A stretch of DNA of 6,305 nucleotides from an uncultured Mollicutes bacterium (GTDB lineage Bacteria; Bacillota_I; Bacilli_A; Acholeplasmatales; JAEDCM01). Below are positions 5,920-6,305 of the stretch, one piece after another. The translations under genes and the position numbers were made by a program. Positions within the stretch are counted from its first letter, which is position 1. The number at the start of each line of letters is the position of its first letter. The stretch spans positions 1 to 6,305 of the forward strand of contig CAMVDS010000031.1 in the NCBI GenBank assembly GCA_947166335.1, given 5' to 3'. Under the pieces are notes generated by a model, which saw only the letters and a program-made list of their open reading frames with translations, did not search any database and was not told where the DNA came from.

Positions 5920-6252
5920 ATGGAAGCAAGAGCAATTGCAAAAACATTACTTGTATCACCATTTAAATCACGTTTAGTTGCTGATTTAATTCGTGGTAAA
6001 AAAGTAAGTGAAGCATTAGATATTTTAAATAATACAAACAATAAATCTGCTCGTCTTACTAAAAAAGTTCTAGAATCTGCTATCGCTAACGCTGTTAATA
6101 ATAACGGAGCTAAAGTAGAAGAACTTTATGTAAAAGAATCAAGAGTAGATGGTGGTCCAGTATTAAAGAGACATATGTTTGATTCTCGTAGTCATATTGG
6201 ACACAATGATAAAAGAACAAGTCACATCGTAATAGTTGTGGCAACTAAGTAA
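5920..6252 (+). CDS. rplV: 50S ribosomal protein L22 with divergent tunnel loop
   Basis: L22 contacts all six 23S rRNA domains, and its beta-hairpin lines the narrowest part of the peptide exit tunnel with L4; hairpin changes give macrolide resistance in other bacteria. The 110-residue length is normal. Conserved parts are RLVADLIRGKKVSEALDIL (18-36), KKVLESAIANAVNNNGA (48-64) and KRTSHIVIVV (98-107). Between KR (83-84) and KRTSH, the usual basic RPRAxGRA segment is replaced, at equal length, by HMFDSRSHIGHND (85-97). The reading frame is unbroken before and after, so a frameshift does not explain it. AGGAGG at 5906-5911 lies 8 nt before the ATG; the stop overlaps the rpsC ribosome binding site. 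Confidence 0.96.
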   Translation: MEARAIAKTLLVSPFKSRLVADLIRGKKVSEALDILNNTNNKSARLTKKVLESAIANAVNNNGAKVEELYVKESRVDGGPVLKRHMFDSRSHIGHNDKRTSHIVIVVATK

Positions 6253-6264
6253 GGAGGTTAGAAG

Positions 6265-6305
6265 ATGGGTCAAAAAGTAAATCCTAACGGACTAAGACTT
6301 GGAAT
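6265..6305 (+). CDS. rpsC: 30S ribosomal protein S3, 5' fragment (runs off the window)
   Basis: Only the first 13 codons are present, encoding MGQKVNPNGLRLG, the canonical S3 N-terminus (MGQKVNPxGxRxG). S3 lies at the mRNA entry of the 30S head and has helicase-like activity there. AAGGAGG at 6251-6257 overlaps the rplV stop codon and lies 7 nt before the ATG. Its place after rplV is the standard S10-operon order; rplP and rpmC would be expected next. Confidence 0.95.
   Translation, partial: MGQKVNPNGLRLG

Noticed and set aside
5455..5962. Open frames overlapping rplB and rpsS on both strands
   Set aside because: They are shadows of conserved r-protein genes, lack ribosome binding sites and have no recognisable content.
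3410..6225. His codons (CAT/CAC) read as Arg, suggested by repeated Arg-to-His differences in L3, L4 and L22
   Set aside because: CAT and CAC also encode invariant His residues in L2 (DHPHGGG), S19 (GHTF, GHKLGEF), S10 (YDHR) and L22 (RTSH), so the codons mean His.

Overview
This window is the start of the S10 ribosomal-protein operon of a strongly AT-rich, low-GC Gram-positive-type bacterium (Bacilli or a Mycoplasmatota-like gut lineage). The evidence is the gene order rpsJ-rplC-rplD-rplW-rplB-rpsS-rplV-rpsC, near-perfect AGGAGG ribosome binding sites before every gene, A/T-ending codons, and a Bacilli-type rpsJ leader. All complete genes end in TAA or TAG and none in TGA, so the window cannot decide between genetic codes 11 and 4.

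Layout. Positions 1-54 look like the outer end of an IS3-family insertion sequence whose body lies left of the window (tentative). Positions 75-2384 on the minus strand encode a 769-residue membrane-anchored DUF2207 protein with a signal peptide, an unusually long charged helical segment and a Gly/His-rich C-terminal tail. Positions 2385-2691 are a divergent control region. It holds an extended -10 promoter reading left into the DUF2207 gene, an AT-only tract, two inverted DnaA-box-like sites, three phased A-tracts, a strong extended -10 promoter reading right, and a structured rpsJ leader of about 130 nt. Positions 2692-6305 carry seven complete r-protein genes and the first 13 codons of rpsC, packed with 12-19 nt gaps. 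The exceptions are rplD/rplW, which overlap by 1 nt, and rplC/rplD, which are separated by 58 nt containing a hairpin.

The genes work together as one transcription unit for ribosome assembly. L3, L4, L23, L2 and L22 build the 50S subunit (peptidyl-transferase centre, exit tunnel and tunnel exit), and S10, S19 and S3 belong to the 30S head. The DUF2207 gene is transcribed away from the operon and has no evident functional link to it.

The most unusual points are these: (1) the exit-tunnel loops of both L22 and L4 depart from the usual bacterial sequence at positions that form the tunnel constriction, and the L3 internal loop is also altered; (2) L3 carries a 61-residue C-terminal extension ending in a Glu-rich repeat tail; (3) the DnaA-box pair sits between two divergent promoters away from dnaA; (4) the rpsJ leader can fold into a closed multibranch RNA, and a hairpin precedes rplD. 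No wholly new multi-gene system is visible. Comparisons with other species' proteins are from memory and not from alignment.
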